Origin: AP-15 sp035570935
Lineage (GTDB): Bacteria; Pseudomonadota; Alphaproteobacteria; ATCC43930; CGMCC-115725
Direction of reading: 5' to 3'
Assembly: GCA_035570935.1 (NCBI GenBank)
Contig: DATMKU010000440.1
Location: 1-38,771, forward strand
DNA length: 38,771 nt
Shown piece by piece: positions 23,360-30,314 of this stretch (within the stretch, counting starts at the first letter, position 1; each line of letters opens with the position of its first letter). The position numbers were made by a program, and so were the translations under genes. The notes below the pieces were generated by a model, which worked only from the letters and a program-made list of their open reading frames with translations, had not been told where the DNA came from and made no database searches.

Positions 23360-24394
23360 ATGCAGCAGAGGCAGGCGGTGCGGGTGGCGGGTGTCGATCG
23401 AGTGCGCACGGTGCCGAAACCCTCGCTCGATCCATTGGCGCGGCTGCTAAAAAGCGACCTCGAATGCGTCAACCGGCTGATCGCCGAGCGGATGCAAAGC
23501 CCGGTGGCGCTGATCCCGCAACTCGCCAGCCACATCGTCGCCGGGGGCGGCAAGCGGCTGCGGCCGATGCTGACGCTCGGCTGCGCCCGGATGTGCGGCT
23601 ATCGCGGCGACCGGCACATAGCACTCGCCGCCGCTGTCGAGTTCATCCATACCGCGACCCTGTTGCACGACGACGTCGTCGATGCGAGCGATCTGCGCCG
23701 CGGCCGCGACACGGCGAACGCGCTGTGGGGCAACAAGCCCGCGGTGCTGGTCGGTGATTTTCTGTTCAGCCGGTCGTTCGAGCTGATGGTCGCCGACGGC
23801 TCGCTGCGCGTGCTCGAAATCTTGTCGCGCGCCTCCGCGATAATCGCCGAGGGCGAGGTATTGCAGCTGATGACCACCGGCGACACGGCGACCACCGAGG
23901 CCGACTATCTCGCGGTCATCCAGTCGAAGACCGCGGAACTGTTCGCCGCCGCAAGCCGTATTGGGGCGGTGCTCGCCGGGTGTGCGGCGCACGAGGAAGA
24001 CGCGCTCGACCAATTCGGCCGCAGCCTCGGGACCGCCTTTCAATTGGTTGACGACATGCTCGATTTCTCGGCGCGCGAGAGCGAACTCGGCAAGAGCGTC
24101 GGCGACGATTTCCGCGACGGCAAGGTGACATTGCCGGTCCTGCTCGCCTTTGCCCGCGGCGACGCGGAGGAGCGCGGATTCTGGCGGCGTACGCTCGAAG
24201 ATCTGGACCAGCAGCCGGGCGACCTCGAACGCGCGATCGATCTGGTCGAACGCCGCGGCGCGCTCGGCGAGACCCTGGAGCGCGCGCGCGGCTATGCCGC
24301 CGCCGCGATCGACGCGCTGAGAGGGTTCGCCGACGGCCCCGAGCGCCGCGCGCTCGTCGCCGCCGCCGCCTTTGCCGGCGACCGCAGTTTTTGA
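23360..24394 (+). CDS. ispB: polyprenyl diphosphate synthase (octaprenyl/decaprenyl type)
   Basis: A 344-residue trans-isoprenyl diphosphate synthase. It shows GGGKRLRPMLTLGCARM, the first Asp-rich motif in HTATLLHDDVVDASDLRRG, ANALWGNKPAVLVGDFLFSRSFELM, and the second Asp-rich motif LVDDMLDF, followed by KSVGDDFRDGKVTLPVL. This is the long-chain type that makes the ubiquinone side chain. The 20 or so residues before SLDPLARLLKSDLE are unconserved, so a start later than 23360 is possible. Divergent from DUF2007/trmN6-like, a well-conserved alphaproteobacterial arrangement. Cytoplasmic. Confidence 0.95.
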   Translation: MQQRQAVRVAGVDRVRTVPKPSLDPLARLLKSDLECVNRLIAERMQSPVALIPQLASHIVAGGGKRLRPMLTLGCARMCGYRGDRHIALAAAVEFIHTATLLHDDVVDASDLRRGRDTANALWGNKPAVLVGDFLFSRSFELMVADGSLRVLEILSRASAIIAEGEVLQLMTTGDTATTEADYLAVIQSKTAELFAAASRIGAVLAGCAAHEEDALDQFGRSLGTAFQLVDDMLDFSARESELGKSVGDDFRDGKVTLPVLLAFARGDAEERGFWRRTLEDLDQQPGDLERAIDLVERRGALGETLERARGYAAAAIDALRGFADGPERRALVAAAAFAGDRSF

Positions 24395-24515
24395 GCCGGT
24401 AGTCCAAACTCGCGGCGTCGCGTTCATCGCAATGACACGTTTGTGCTCCCATATGGAGGCCATTGCGGCACCTTGCGTGCCGGCGGTGTTGGCGTTATAG
24501 ACCGCAGCCGGTCGG

Positions 24516-24592
24516 CGGAGTGTAGCTCAGCCTGGTAGAGCACTGCTTTCGGGAGGCAGGGGCCGGAGGTTCAAATCCTCTCACTCCGACCA
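24516..24592 (+). tRNA. tRNA-Pro (CGG anticodon)
   Basis: A complete cloverleaf. The acceptor stem is CGGAGTG with CACTCCG, discriminator A and an encoded CCA. The D arm includes TAGCTCAGCCTGGTAGAGCA. The anticodon stem-loop CTGCT-TTCGGGA-GGCAG places CGG at 24550-24552. The T loop is GTTCAAATC. It reads proline codon CCG, a common codon in this high-GC sequence. Confidence 0.97.
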
Positions 24593-24667
24593 GCGATTTC
24601 GCAATTGGTACTGGCCCCGTAGATACGGTCAAACGACACGATGCTACGCCGCCACCACAAACATTCG

Positions 24668-24892
24668 ATGGCGGATCGTCTGACCCCGACGCGCGCCTTT
24701 GAGGGCGCCGACCTCAAACGCGATGACGCCGAGCACATCGCGACAGAGATCTACGACGCGATCCACGATAAGGTTGCGACCAAAACCGATCTGCGTGATC
24801 TTGAACAGCGGCTGAAAATTTGGCTTAGTTCGCTAATTGTTGTCGTTGCCGGGTTGCTTTTCGCCGCTTTGCATTATTGGCCGCCGCCCTAA
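24668..24892 (+). CDS. small coiled-coil tail-anchored membrane protein
   Basis: A 74-residue protein. It opens MADRLTPTRAFEGADLKRDD, continues with a helical coiled coil (AEHIATEIYDAIHDKVATKTDLRDLEQRL), and ends with one C-terminal membrane helix (IWLSSLIVVVAGLLFAALHYW). It belongs with DUF1640/CCDC90-like coiled-coil proteins. It is a close paralog of the protein at 29538-29804 but lacks about 20 residues of the second coil. No clear ribosome site is seen at 24668 or at the upstream ATG 24641. Placed just after the tRNA gene. Possibly a decaying copy. Confidence 0.6.
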   Translation: MADRLTPTRAFEGADLKRDDAEHIATEIYDAIHDKVATKTDLRDLEQRLKIWLSSLIVVVAGLLFAALHYWPPP

Positions 24893-24951
24893 CAGGGAAA
24901 TCCCCGGCTTCCGACGATCGGCATTTTTCGGTCGGTTGCCCCGGCCGCGCA

Positions 24952-25539
24952 TCAGCGGGCGGCGCGCTCGCTGTCGGACATGATCGCCGCATAGAGCCGC
25001 TCGACCGCGACGCTGTCGCGGCTCGGATGCCGGCGATCGGCGAGCGACCGGCGGGGCGGCAGATGGACAATGCCGAAGCGCGCCAAGCGCAGCGTGCCGG
25101 ACGGCCCCGCCGAACCGAACAGCACGCGCAGGCGATAAAGGGACACGGCGATCGGAAACCGGTCGATCGGCCGCCCGGCGCCGATCCACGAATCCATGTT
25201 TCCCGGTCCCCAATTATAGGCGGCGATCGCGTCGGGCCAGTTGGCGTATCGCCGGTACAATTGGGCGAGATAGGCGCGCCCGAGCATTCGGTTTTCTGTG
25301 AGATCGAACCGGTTGCCGCCGCCGACATCCGCCGCCGCCGCGGCCGAAACCTGCATCGGACCCTGGGGGCCGTCCGGATCGGCACGCCACATATTCGCAT
25401 CGGCGCCGTCACTCGATTCCGCCACGTCCACCGCAAAGGCGATGTGGTCGAGCGTCCCGCCATAACCGACGGCCAGCGACCCCGCGCACGCCGTCTTGAC
25501 CGCCGCGGCGACGAGCGCGAGAGCGCAAACCACGGCCAT
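24952..25539 (-). CDS. SLT-type lytic transglycosylase
   Basis: A 195-residue exported protein with an N-terminal signal or anchor (AVVCALALVAAAVKTACAGS). The transglycosylase SLT fold shows the catalytic Glu (Glu41) in AVDVAESSDGADANMW, then PQGPMQVSAAAAADVGGG (the 'GLMQ' equivalent), NRMLGRAYLAQLYRRY and AIAAYNWGPGNMDSWI. These enzymes cleave peptidoglycan glycan strands in the periplasm, making 1,6-anhydro ends. The C-terminal 60 residues are basic and unassigned. It is the last gene of the radical SAM peptide cluster, 84 bp after the exported protein. It may open the wall for the product, but the link is by position only. Confidence 0.85.
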   Translation of the reverse strand: MAVVCALALVAAAVKTACAGSLAVGYGGTLDHIAFAVDVAESSDGADANMWRADPDGPQGPMQVSAAAAADVGGGNRFDLTENRMLGRAYLAQLYRRYANWPDAIAAYNWGPGNMDSWIGAGRPIDRFPIAVSLYRLRVLFGSAGPSGTLRLARFGIVHLPPRRSLADRRHPSRDSVAVERLYAAIMSDSERAAR

Positions 25540-25623
25540 CTGCCGGCGCCGGTTCCGGGCGCCGAGGAGAATCCCTACGGCGAGCCGGGTCGGGCCGGGA
25601 GTCAGGGCGCGCGCCCCTTCGGC

Positions 25624-26355
25624 CTACTCCCAGTAAGCGGCGATGATCGTATTGTCGGCACCGAGCAGCAGGTTCAGGCGGTTAGGGTTGTGGGTGATGC
25701 CGCGGATCCCGTGAGTGGGCGCGATCCAGCGCAGGATTTTGGGAAGATCCTCCTGGCGAACGACCCCGGACGACCCCGGTGCCGCCTGGCCGCGTTCGGC
25801 AAACTTTTTGCCGACGCAATCCTTGCAGTCGTTGACGGTGATCTTCACGGTTTTGGTGCCCGGAATCTGATCGACTTCGATTGCATTTTCGGAGCCGCGC
25901 ACCCGCACCCCCTTGAAAGCGTGCCCCTCTTCCAGCGGGAAGACCGCGCTGACCGGGAAGAAACCGGTCGCGGTCTCGGTCTGCAGCGGCATCGTCGCGA
26001 TAAACTGAAGATCGAGGATGCTGTCGAGCGGCTTGCCGACGTAAGTCGGGACCAATTCCGGCGAACTCCAACCCTGCGAGCCGGCCAGTCCGGTAACCCG
26101 GACGACATCCAGTTCCGGCTGGGTCTGGGTGCGCAGGATTTCGACGCTGGTGACGTAGAGCACCGGGAGTTCGGTACCGGGCTCGGTCTCCGTCGGCGAG
26201 GTGACCGCCGACTGCTCCGTATTGTCGCCATATTCTCCGGTGGGACCGGCCGCACCCGCGGGAGGCGCGCCTTGCGCCCATGCGGCTGCGCTCAATCCTC
26301 CCTGCATTGCGGCGCCGATGGCGAGCAGGCCCAACCAGCGCAATGTCTTTTTCAT
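25624..26355 (-). CDS. exported protein coupled to the cyclophane maturase, unknown family
   Basis: A 243-residue protein with a clear signal peptide (MKKTLRWLGLLAIGAAMQGG, cleavage near AAAWA-QG), then a low-complexity Ala/Gly/Pro/Thr linker. The beta-rich body includes LPVLYVTSVEILRTQTQPELD, VVRVTGLAGSQGWSSPELVP and LDLQFIATMP. There is one cysteine pair, in VNDCKDCVGKKF. The C-terminal LNLLLGADNTIIAAYWE probably forms strands. No enzyme motif is recognised. Its ATG overlaps the stop of the radical SAM gene (ATGA), so the two are translated together. That makes it a likely accessory factor, for example a periplasmic binding, transport or protection protein for the peptide. This role is inference. 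Confidence 0.8.
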   Translation of the reverse strand: MKKTLRWLGLLAIGAAMQGGLSAAAWAQGAPPAGAAGPTGEYGDNTEQSAVTSPTETEPGTELPVLYVTSVEILRTQTQPELDVVRVTGLAGSQGWSSPELVPTYVGKPLDSILDLQFIATMPLQTETATGFFPVSAVFPLEEGHAFKGVRVRGSENAIEVDQIPGTKTVKITVNDCKDCVGKKFAERGQAAPGSSGVVRQEDLPKILRWIAPTHGIRGITHNPNRLNLLLGADNTIIAAYWE

Positions 26356-27593
26356 CCTCTCCTCCGGATCGACGGTGTTGCTTCGCAGAAGGTCGCGGCT
26401 GCGGTCGGGCCTTCGCCCGGAACCGCCCGATGCGACGCGGTCGCGGGTTCGGGTTCGGGTTCAGCCGGCGACATGCGTTCGAGAGCATCGAGCACGAGGT
26501 CTGTCGCCCGCATCTTGGTGACGCGGCAATACACGGTTTCCGTGCTGGCGAAGCTGCCGTTTTCGGTCAGTTTGTTGATCGGCTCGCCGCCGCCGCACAC
26601 CGAGAAATATTCACATTGGGCGCGGCACAGCGCCACGCCCGCGTCGATATCGGCCTGCATCCGCGCCAGTACCGGGCTTCGGCGAAGATCGACGAGCCTG
26701 TCGCGAGCGATGTTGCCGAGGACAAAATCGTCATAGGCCGGGTTTTTGAGGCCGAGTAGCTCGGGCGAAAATGTCGCGATGTTGCCATTGCAGTCCATGC
26801 TGGTAATCGCGAACGGTTCGACCAGCTGGTTCCGGAACGGCGCCTCCGTGGGGCGGATGACCTGTTGCAGCGCTTGCTCGGTCTCGCGCAAAAACGTGAT
26901 CTTGCCGGGTGCTGCCGCCGACAGCCGCCAGAATTCGCTCAGGAAACGGTAATAGGCAGCTTCGATCCCGGCCTCGCCGAACGACTGGGAGACATGGTCG
27001 CCCTCGGACTCCTCGACGTTAAAGCAGACCCGCTCGATTCCTTCCGCGACATAGAAGTCGAACATTTCGCGCGATGCGGCCATGCTGGCGGAAGTCAGCA
27101 CCGAAATCACATGAAACGGAATCCCGTGCCGGCGCAGCAGCCGGATACCGGCGATCGTGCGCTCGAACGTACCGCGGCCCGACCGCGTCAACCGATTGCG
27201 GTCGTGAAAATGGCGCGGGCCATCGATGCTCACCCCGAGATTGATTTGCGCCTCGGCGAAAAATCCGCACCAGGCGTCGTCGATCAGGGTGCCGTTCGTC
27301 TGAAACGAATGGACGACCGGGAATTCCGGCGGCCGTAATTCGTCGACCAGAGCGAACGCATCCCGGTAAAATGTGATCGGCAAGACCATCGGCTCGCCGG
27401 CGTGCCATACAACCGACAATGCGTCACCGAGCCAGCCCGAGGCGAAGATTTGCGAAAACAGGCTTTCCAGCGTCGCACGCGCGACCACTGCCTTGGAGGA
27501 TCGGTTCGGCAGATAGCAATATTTGCAATCGATATTGCAAAACGGCGTCGGCTGGACGACGAGCAGATCGATAGTCGGCACAACGCCACCCAT
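26352..27593 (-). CDS. grrM: GrrM/OscB-type cyclophane-forming radical SAM/SPASM peptide maturase
   Basis: A 413-residue radical SAM enzyme. The [4Fe-4S]/SAM motif is CNIDCKYC (Cys19, 23, 26), followed by YLPNRSSKAV. The barrel shows VVWHAGEPMVLPITFY, FQTNGTLIDDAWCGFF and LGVSIDGPRHFHDRNR. The SPASM region holds DCNGNIATFSPELLG (Cys268), LCRAQCEYFSVCGGGEPINKL (Cys323, 327, 333) and TVYCRVTK (Cys356) for auxiliary clusters. This is the GrrM/OscB group, which crosslinks an aromatic residue to the residue two positions on to make three-residue cyclophanes. ATG at 27593 is chosen because family similarity begins there; GTG at 27614 is possible. It lies 25 bp after precursor 1 and overlaps the exported-protein gene by ATGA. 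Confidence 0.9.
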   Translation of the reverse strand: MGGVVPTIDLLVVQPTPFCNIDCKYCYLPNRSSKAVVARATLESLFSQIFASGWLGDALSVVWHAGEPMVLPITFYRDAFALVDELRPPEFPVVHSFQTNGTLIDDAWCGFFAEAQINLGVSIDGPRHFHDRNRLTRSGRGTFERTIAGIRLLRRHGIPFHVISVLTSASMAASREMFDFYVAEGIERVCFNVEESEGDHVSQSFGEAGIEAAYYRFLSEFWRLSAAAPGKITFLRETEQALQQVIRPTEAPFRNQLVEPFAITSMDCNGNIATFSPELLGLKNPAYDDFVLGNIARDRLVDLRRSPVLARMQADIDAGVALCRAQCEYFSVCGGGEPINKLTENGSFASTETVYCRVTKMRATDLVLDALERMSPAEPEPEPATASHRAVPGEGPTAAATFCEATPSIRRRG

Positions 27594-27618
27594 TGCCGGA
27601 CCGGGTGCCCTCACCCGC

Positions 27619-27987
27619 TCACCAGTTGCGCCACCAGTTGTTCCAGTTGTTCCAGTTGCGCCAGTTGTTCCAGTTGGGCCAGCCCCAGCCGCCCCATGGG
27701 CGGCCCCCCCAACCCCAGCCGCCATTGCGCCACCAATTGCCCCAGGCGAGCCGCAGATTGCCGCTGCCCTGTCTAGCGGCCTCCCGCCCGGTAACTGTCG
27801 AAACCGCGTCGCGGATAGCGGCGAGACGCTCGGAAACGCGAGCCCCCTGCACCGCCCAAGGCTGTAATTCCACCGGGTCTTGGCTGGCGACGCCCGGCGT
27901 CGACGAACCGAGCAGCAGCGAGACCCCGACCGCTCCGGCCGGCGCCATTCCCGTCAGGATTTTAAGGTATTTCTGTCGCAGCGACAT
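27619..27987 (-). CDS. grrA: GrrA/OscA-type Trp/Asn/Gly-rich RiPP precursor 1
   Basis: A 122-residue precursor. It starts MSLRQKYLKILTGMAPAGAV, a hydrophobic leader resembling a signal peptide, then ARVSERLAAIRDAVS, which precursor 2 shares. The C-terminal core (about residue 80 on) is Trp-rich: LAWGNWWRNGGWGWGG, PWGGWGWPNWNNWRN and a closing NWNNWWRNW. I count three W-R-N, three W-N-N and one W-G-N triplets, each fitting the aromatic-x-Asn pattern for cyclophane formation. The ATG at 27987 has a GAGGT site. It lies directly upstream of the maturase. Most Trp codons sit in short tandem DNA repeats, so core size may vary between strains. Confidence 0.87.
   Translation of the reverse strand: MSLRQKYLKILTGMAPAGAVGVSLLLGSSTPGVASQDPVELQPWAVQGARVSERLAAIRDAVSTVTGREAARQGSGNLRLAWGNWWRNGGWGWGGRPWGGWGWPNWNNWRNWNNWNNWWRNW
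27622..27700. repeat. tandem short repeats in precursor 1 core
   Basis: Units of the type AGTTGTTCC, AGTTGCGCC and AGTTGGGCC recur about seven times on the plus strand and encode the Trp-Asn-Asn and Trp-Arg-Asn triplets of the minus-strand gene. Repeats are imperfect but in register with the codons. Confidence 0.75.
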
Positions 27988-28134
27988 CAGGCTGACCTCA
28001 TTATCGACGATCTGGCGACCATGCCCACATCTCAACCTTCGGATGTAAACCTACCGAACGCCCACGACAAACGCGCGCAACGTCTATAACCATAAACCGT
28101 CGGCGGCGTCAAACCCGCCCCTGCCGCGGGCCGC

Positions 28135-28491
28135 TCACCAATTTCGCCAAGCATTGCCCCAGCCGCCGTTGCGCCAACCGCCGTTGCGCCAACCGCCATT
28201 GCGCCAACCGCCGCCGCCGTTGCGCCAGCCGCCGCCGCCGTTGCGCCAAGCCCACCAGGCAAGCTGTTCTCCGGCTTTCAACGCACTCGGTCGGCCGACA
28301 TCGGACACCGCGTCGCGAATCGCAGCGAGCCGCTCGGAGACCCGGGCCTGGCCCGCCACCGACGACCCCGCACTCAAAGGGCCCTGATCGGCCGCCGCGG
28401 GTGCCGCCGCGCCGAGCACCAGCGTCACGCCGACGGCGCCTGCCGGAAGCATTAGCGACAAAATTTTCAGATACCTTTGCCGAAGCGACAT
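28135..28491 (-). CDS. grrA: GrrA/OscA-type W-R-N repeat RiPP precursor 2
   Basis: A 118-residue paralog of precursor 1. It has the leader MSLRQRYLKILSLMLPAGAV and the shared ARVSERLAAIRDAVS block, then an Ala-rich spacer. The core is a regular ladder: six W-R-N triplets and one W-G-N, separated by GGGG or GG and ending AWRNW. The ATG at 28491 carries a GAGGT site. Similarity to precursor 1 continues upstream of the ATG (CGTCGAT, then GAGGT, then CTG), so the two genes arose by tandem duplication that included the leader region. It is first in the cluster, 198 bp downstream of tag. 147 bp separate it from precursor 1. Confidence 0.87.
   Translation of the reverse strand: MSLRQRYLKILSLMLPAGAVGVTLVLGAAAPAAADQGPLSAGSSVAGQARVSERLAAIRDAVSDVGRPSALKAGEQLAWWAWRNGGGGWRNGGGGWRNGGWRNGGWRNGGWGNAWRNW
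28150..28255. repeat. tandem 15-21-bp repeats in precursor 2 core
   Basis: The plus strand shows GCGCCAACCGCCGTT-type units, the later ones lengthened by an extra GCCGCC. Each encodes one W-R-N triplet plus its glycine spacer on the minus strand. Unit length difference explains the GG versus GGGG spacers. In-register repeats of this kind allow gain or loss of core units by slippage. Confidence 0.78.
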
Positions 28492-28642
28492 CAGACCTAC
28501 CTCGCCATCGACGAGCGCCGAGCCGGCACCCGGTCGTATACCGTCCCAACCAGTTCCTTGCCGCAGTGCAGCACCGCCCGACCGCTTTGGTGCGGCGACC
28601 GTGATCGCCGATGCGAGCACCGCAAACAGACAAACTTCGTTT

Positions 28643-28671
28643 CGGTAGCAAGAAAACACCACCTCGGTCAA
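28643..28671 (-). promoter_or_regulatory. candidate promoter for the RiPP cluster
   Basis: In the AT-richer 198-bp gap between tag and precursor 2, the minus strand has TTGACC (28671-28666) and, 17 bp on, a weak -10 position CTACCG (28648-28643). The -35 match is good and the -10 poor. Position, about 150 bp before the first precursor ATG, is reasonable. Confidence 0.25.
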
Positions 28672-28689
28672 ATACTCATTTGCCGAATA

Positions 28690-29250
28690 CTAGGAAGGGG
28701 CCACCCCCGCGGCGGCGCGGCTCCATGGCGGCGAGAGCGGGGCGATCCGTCCATAAACCGGGCAATCGGGCTCGTGCGCGCCCGGCAGATAGCCGAGGCT
28801 CATCAGGAATTCGTTGACGATTTGCCCGCCGGTAAAGCGGAAGGTGTTGCGGAACAGCCTGGTCCATTCTTCGACCGGACGCGGATGGTGGGCCTCGACC
28901 CAGCCCGCGAACGAGCCATGCTGGTGGCGCAGCGCCTGAATCCGCCGGGCATTCTCGATCGCCGCGGCGATCTTCAGCCGGTTGCGCACGATGCCGGGAT
29001 CAGTCAGGAGGCGTTCGACATCATCCGAGCCGAAGGCCGCGACCCGATCGACCTCGAAATCGGCAAAAGCGGCGCGAAAAGCGGTCCGCTTGTTCAAAAT
29101 CGTCAACCAGGACAAACCGGCCTGGTTGATTTCGAGCGTCAGCCGCTCGAACAGCACACGCTCGTCGCTCGACGGGAAGCCGTATTCGAGATCGTGATAG
29201 CGAGCATGCACCGGATGCCCCGGTGCCAAGCGGCAATAGGCGGCGCTCAC
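28690..29250 (-). CDS. tag: DNA-3-methyladenine glycosylase I
   Basis: A 186-residue base-excision enzyme that removes 3-methyladenine from alkylated DNA. Family features are RYHDLEYGFPSSDERVLFERL, EINQAGLSWLTILNKRTAFR, the GIVRNRLKIAAAIENARRI helix region, and the C-terminal FRFTGGQIVNEFLMSLGYL. Cys6 and an early His, with the late HEPDC motif, would form the Zn-binding site typical of Tag. It starts 1 bp after the DUF1467 stop, so it shares that transcript. Cytoplasmic. Confidence 0.93.
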   Translation of the reverse strand: MSAAYCRLAPGHPVHARYHDLEYGFPSSDERVLFERLTLEINQAGLSWLTILNKRTAFRAAFADFEVDRVAAFGSDDVERLLTDPGIVRNRLKIAAAIENARRIQALRHQHGSFAGWVEAHHPRPVEEWTRLFRNTFRFTGGQIVNEFLMSLGYLPGAHEPDCPVYGRIAPLSPPWSRAAAGVAPS

Positions 29251-29251
29251 C

Positions 29252-29488
29252 TCACGACCCGCGAAAGCTCAGCCACGGCGAGCGCACCAGCGCATAAATT
29301 GCCAGCCAGATCACGGCCGAGATCAGGGTTGTAACCAGAGCCTTGCGCGCCAGCCACGGCTGCTTTGGCGCCCCCGCGGTATGGCCAATGTCGTCGGGCT
29401 CGGCCGGGACGACCCACAACGGCAACACCGCGAACAACGTCACCCACCACACCAGAACATAGACGATCAGACCGGTAAACCAATTCAT
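29252..29488 (-). CDS. DUF1467 family membrane protein
   Basis: A 78-residue protein with two membrane helices (MNWFTGLIVYVLVWWVTLFA and VTTLISAVIWLAIYALV) joined by a loop containing PLWVVPAEPDDIGHTAGAPK. This is the DUF1467 pattern, a small alphaproteobacterial family commonly found beside mce and rnj. The ATG at 29488 is set by the family N-terminus MNWFTG. Function unknown; inner membrane. Confidence 0.88.
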   Translation of the reverse strand: MNWFTGLIVYVLVWWVTLFAVLPLWVVPAEPDDIGHTAGAPKQPWLARKALVTTLISAVIWLAIYALVRSPWLSFRGS

Positions 29489-29537
29489 GACGACACTTCC
29501 GAAGCGCGCGGCAGACCCAAAGCGTCTGCCAGCGCCG

Positions 29538-29804
29538 TCAATGCGGCGGCCAGCGCTGCAGAGCGGCGAAAAGCAGCCCGGCAACGACAACAGCAAGCGC
29601 GCCGAGCCGGATCACCATTCGGTCGATCTGACGTTCGAGCTTTTCGAGCCGCAGTTCGAGCCGCTGCTCCAGCTCACGCAGATCAGTCTTGGCGGCGACG
29701 TTGTCGTGGATAGCATCGTAGATTTCGGTCGCGATGCGTTCGGCATCGTCGCCTTTGAGGCCGGCGCCCTCAAAGGCGCGGGTCAGAGTCAGGCGATCGG
29801 CCAT
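29538..29804 (-). CDS. coiled-coil tail-anchored membrane protein (DUF1640-like)
   Basis: An 88-residue protein opening MADRLTLTRAFEGAGLKGDD, with a longer heptad-type helix (KTDLRELEQRLELRLEKLERQIDRM) and one C-terminal membrane helix (ALAVVVAGLLFAALQRW). The start at 29804 has a GGCGG-rich site; the upstream ATG 29828 is an alternative. It is nearly identical at the N-terminus to the protein at 24668-24892, which lacks the second half of the coil. Inserted between mce and DUF1467, an otherwise conserved pair. Role unknown. Confidence 0.75.
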   Translation of the reverse strand: MADRLTLTRAFEGAGLKGDDAERIATEIYDAIHDNVAAKTDLRELEQRLELRLEKLERQIDRMVIRLGALAVVVAGLLFAALQRWPPH

Positions 29805-29909
29805 CGGCTTACCGCCGCGCAACATCACATAAGGTCGCGCGGCCCGTCAAAGACATCCGCTTCGGTCCTCTTAGCGAACTCGCCCAATGTAAGCAAGCGA
29901 TCGAGCACC

Positions 29910-30313
<404 letters not shown>

Positions 30314-30314
<1 letters not shown>

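Noticed and set aside
24877..26736. 619-codon plus-strand ORF opposite the transglycosylase, the exported protein and the maturase end
   Set aside because: Spans three convincing minus-strand genes; translation is compositionally typical of antisense high-GC frames.
27594..27725. N-terminal extension of the maturase frame (Gly/Thr/Ala repeat)
   Set aside because: It is the shifted reading of the precursor 1 Trp-codon repeats; family similarity starts at the ATG at 27593.
28150..28255. CRISPR-like tandem repeats
   Set aside because: Units are contiguous without unique spacers and lie in codon register inside a precursor gene.
28032..28262. Minus-strand ORF of Ala/Gly/Thr repeats overlapping precursor 2
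   Set aside because: Out-of-frame reading of the same tandem repeats that encode W-R-N units.
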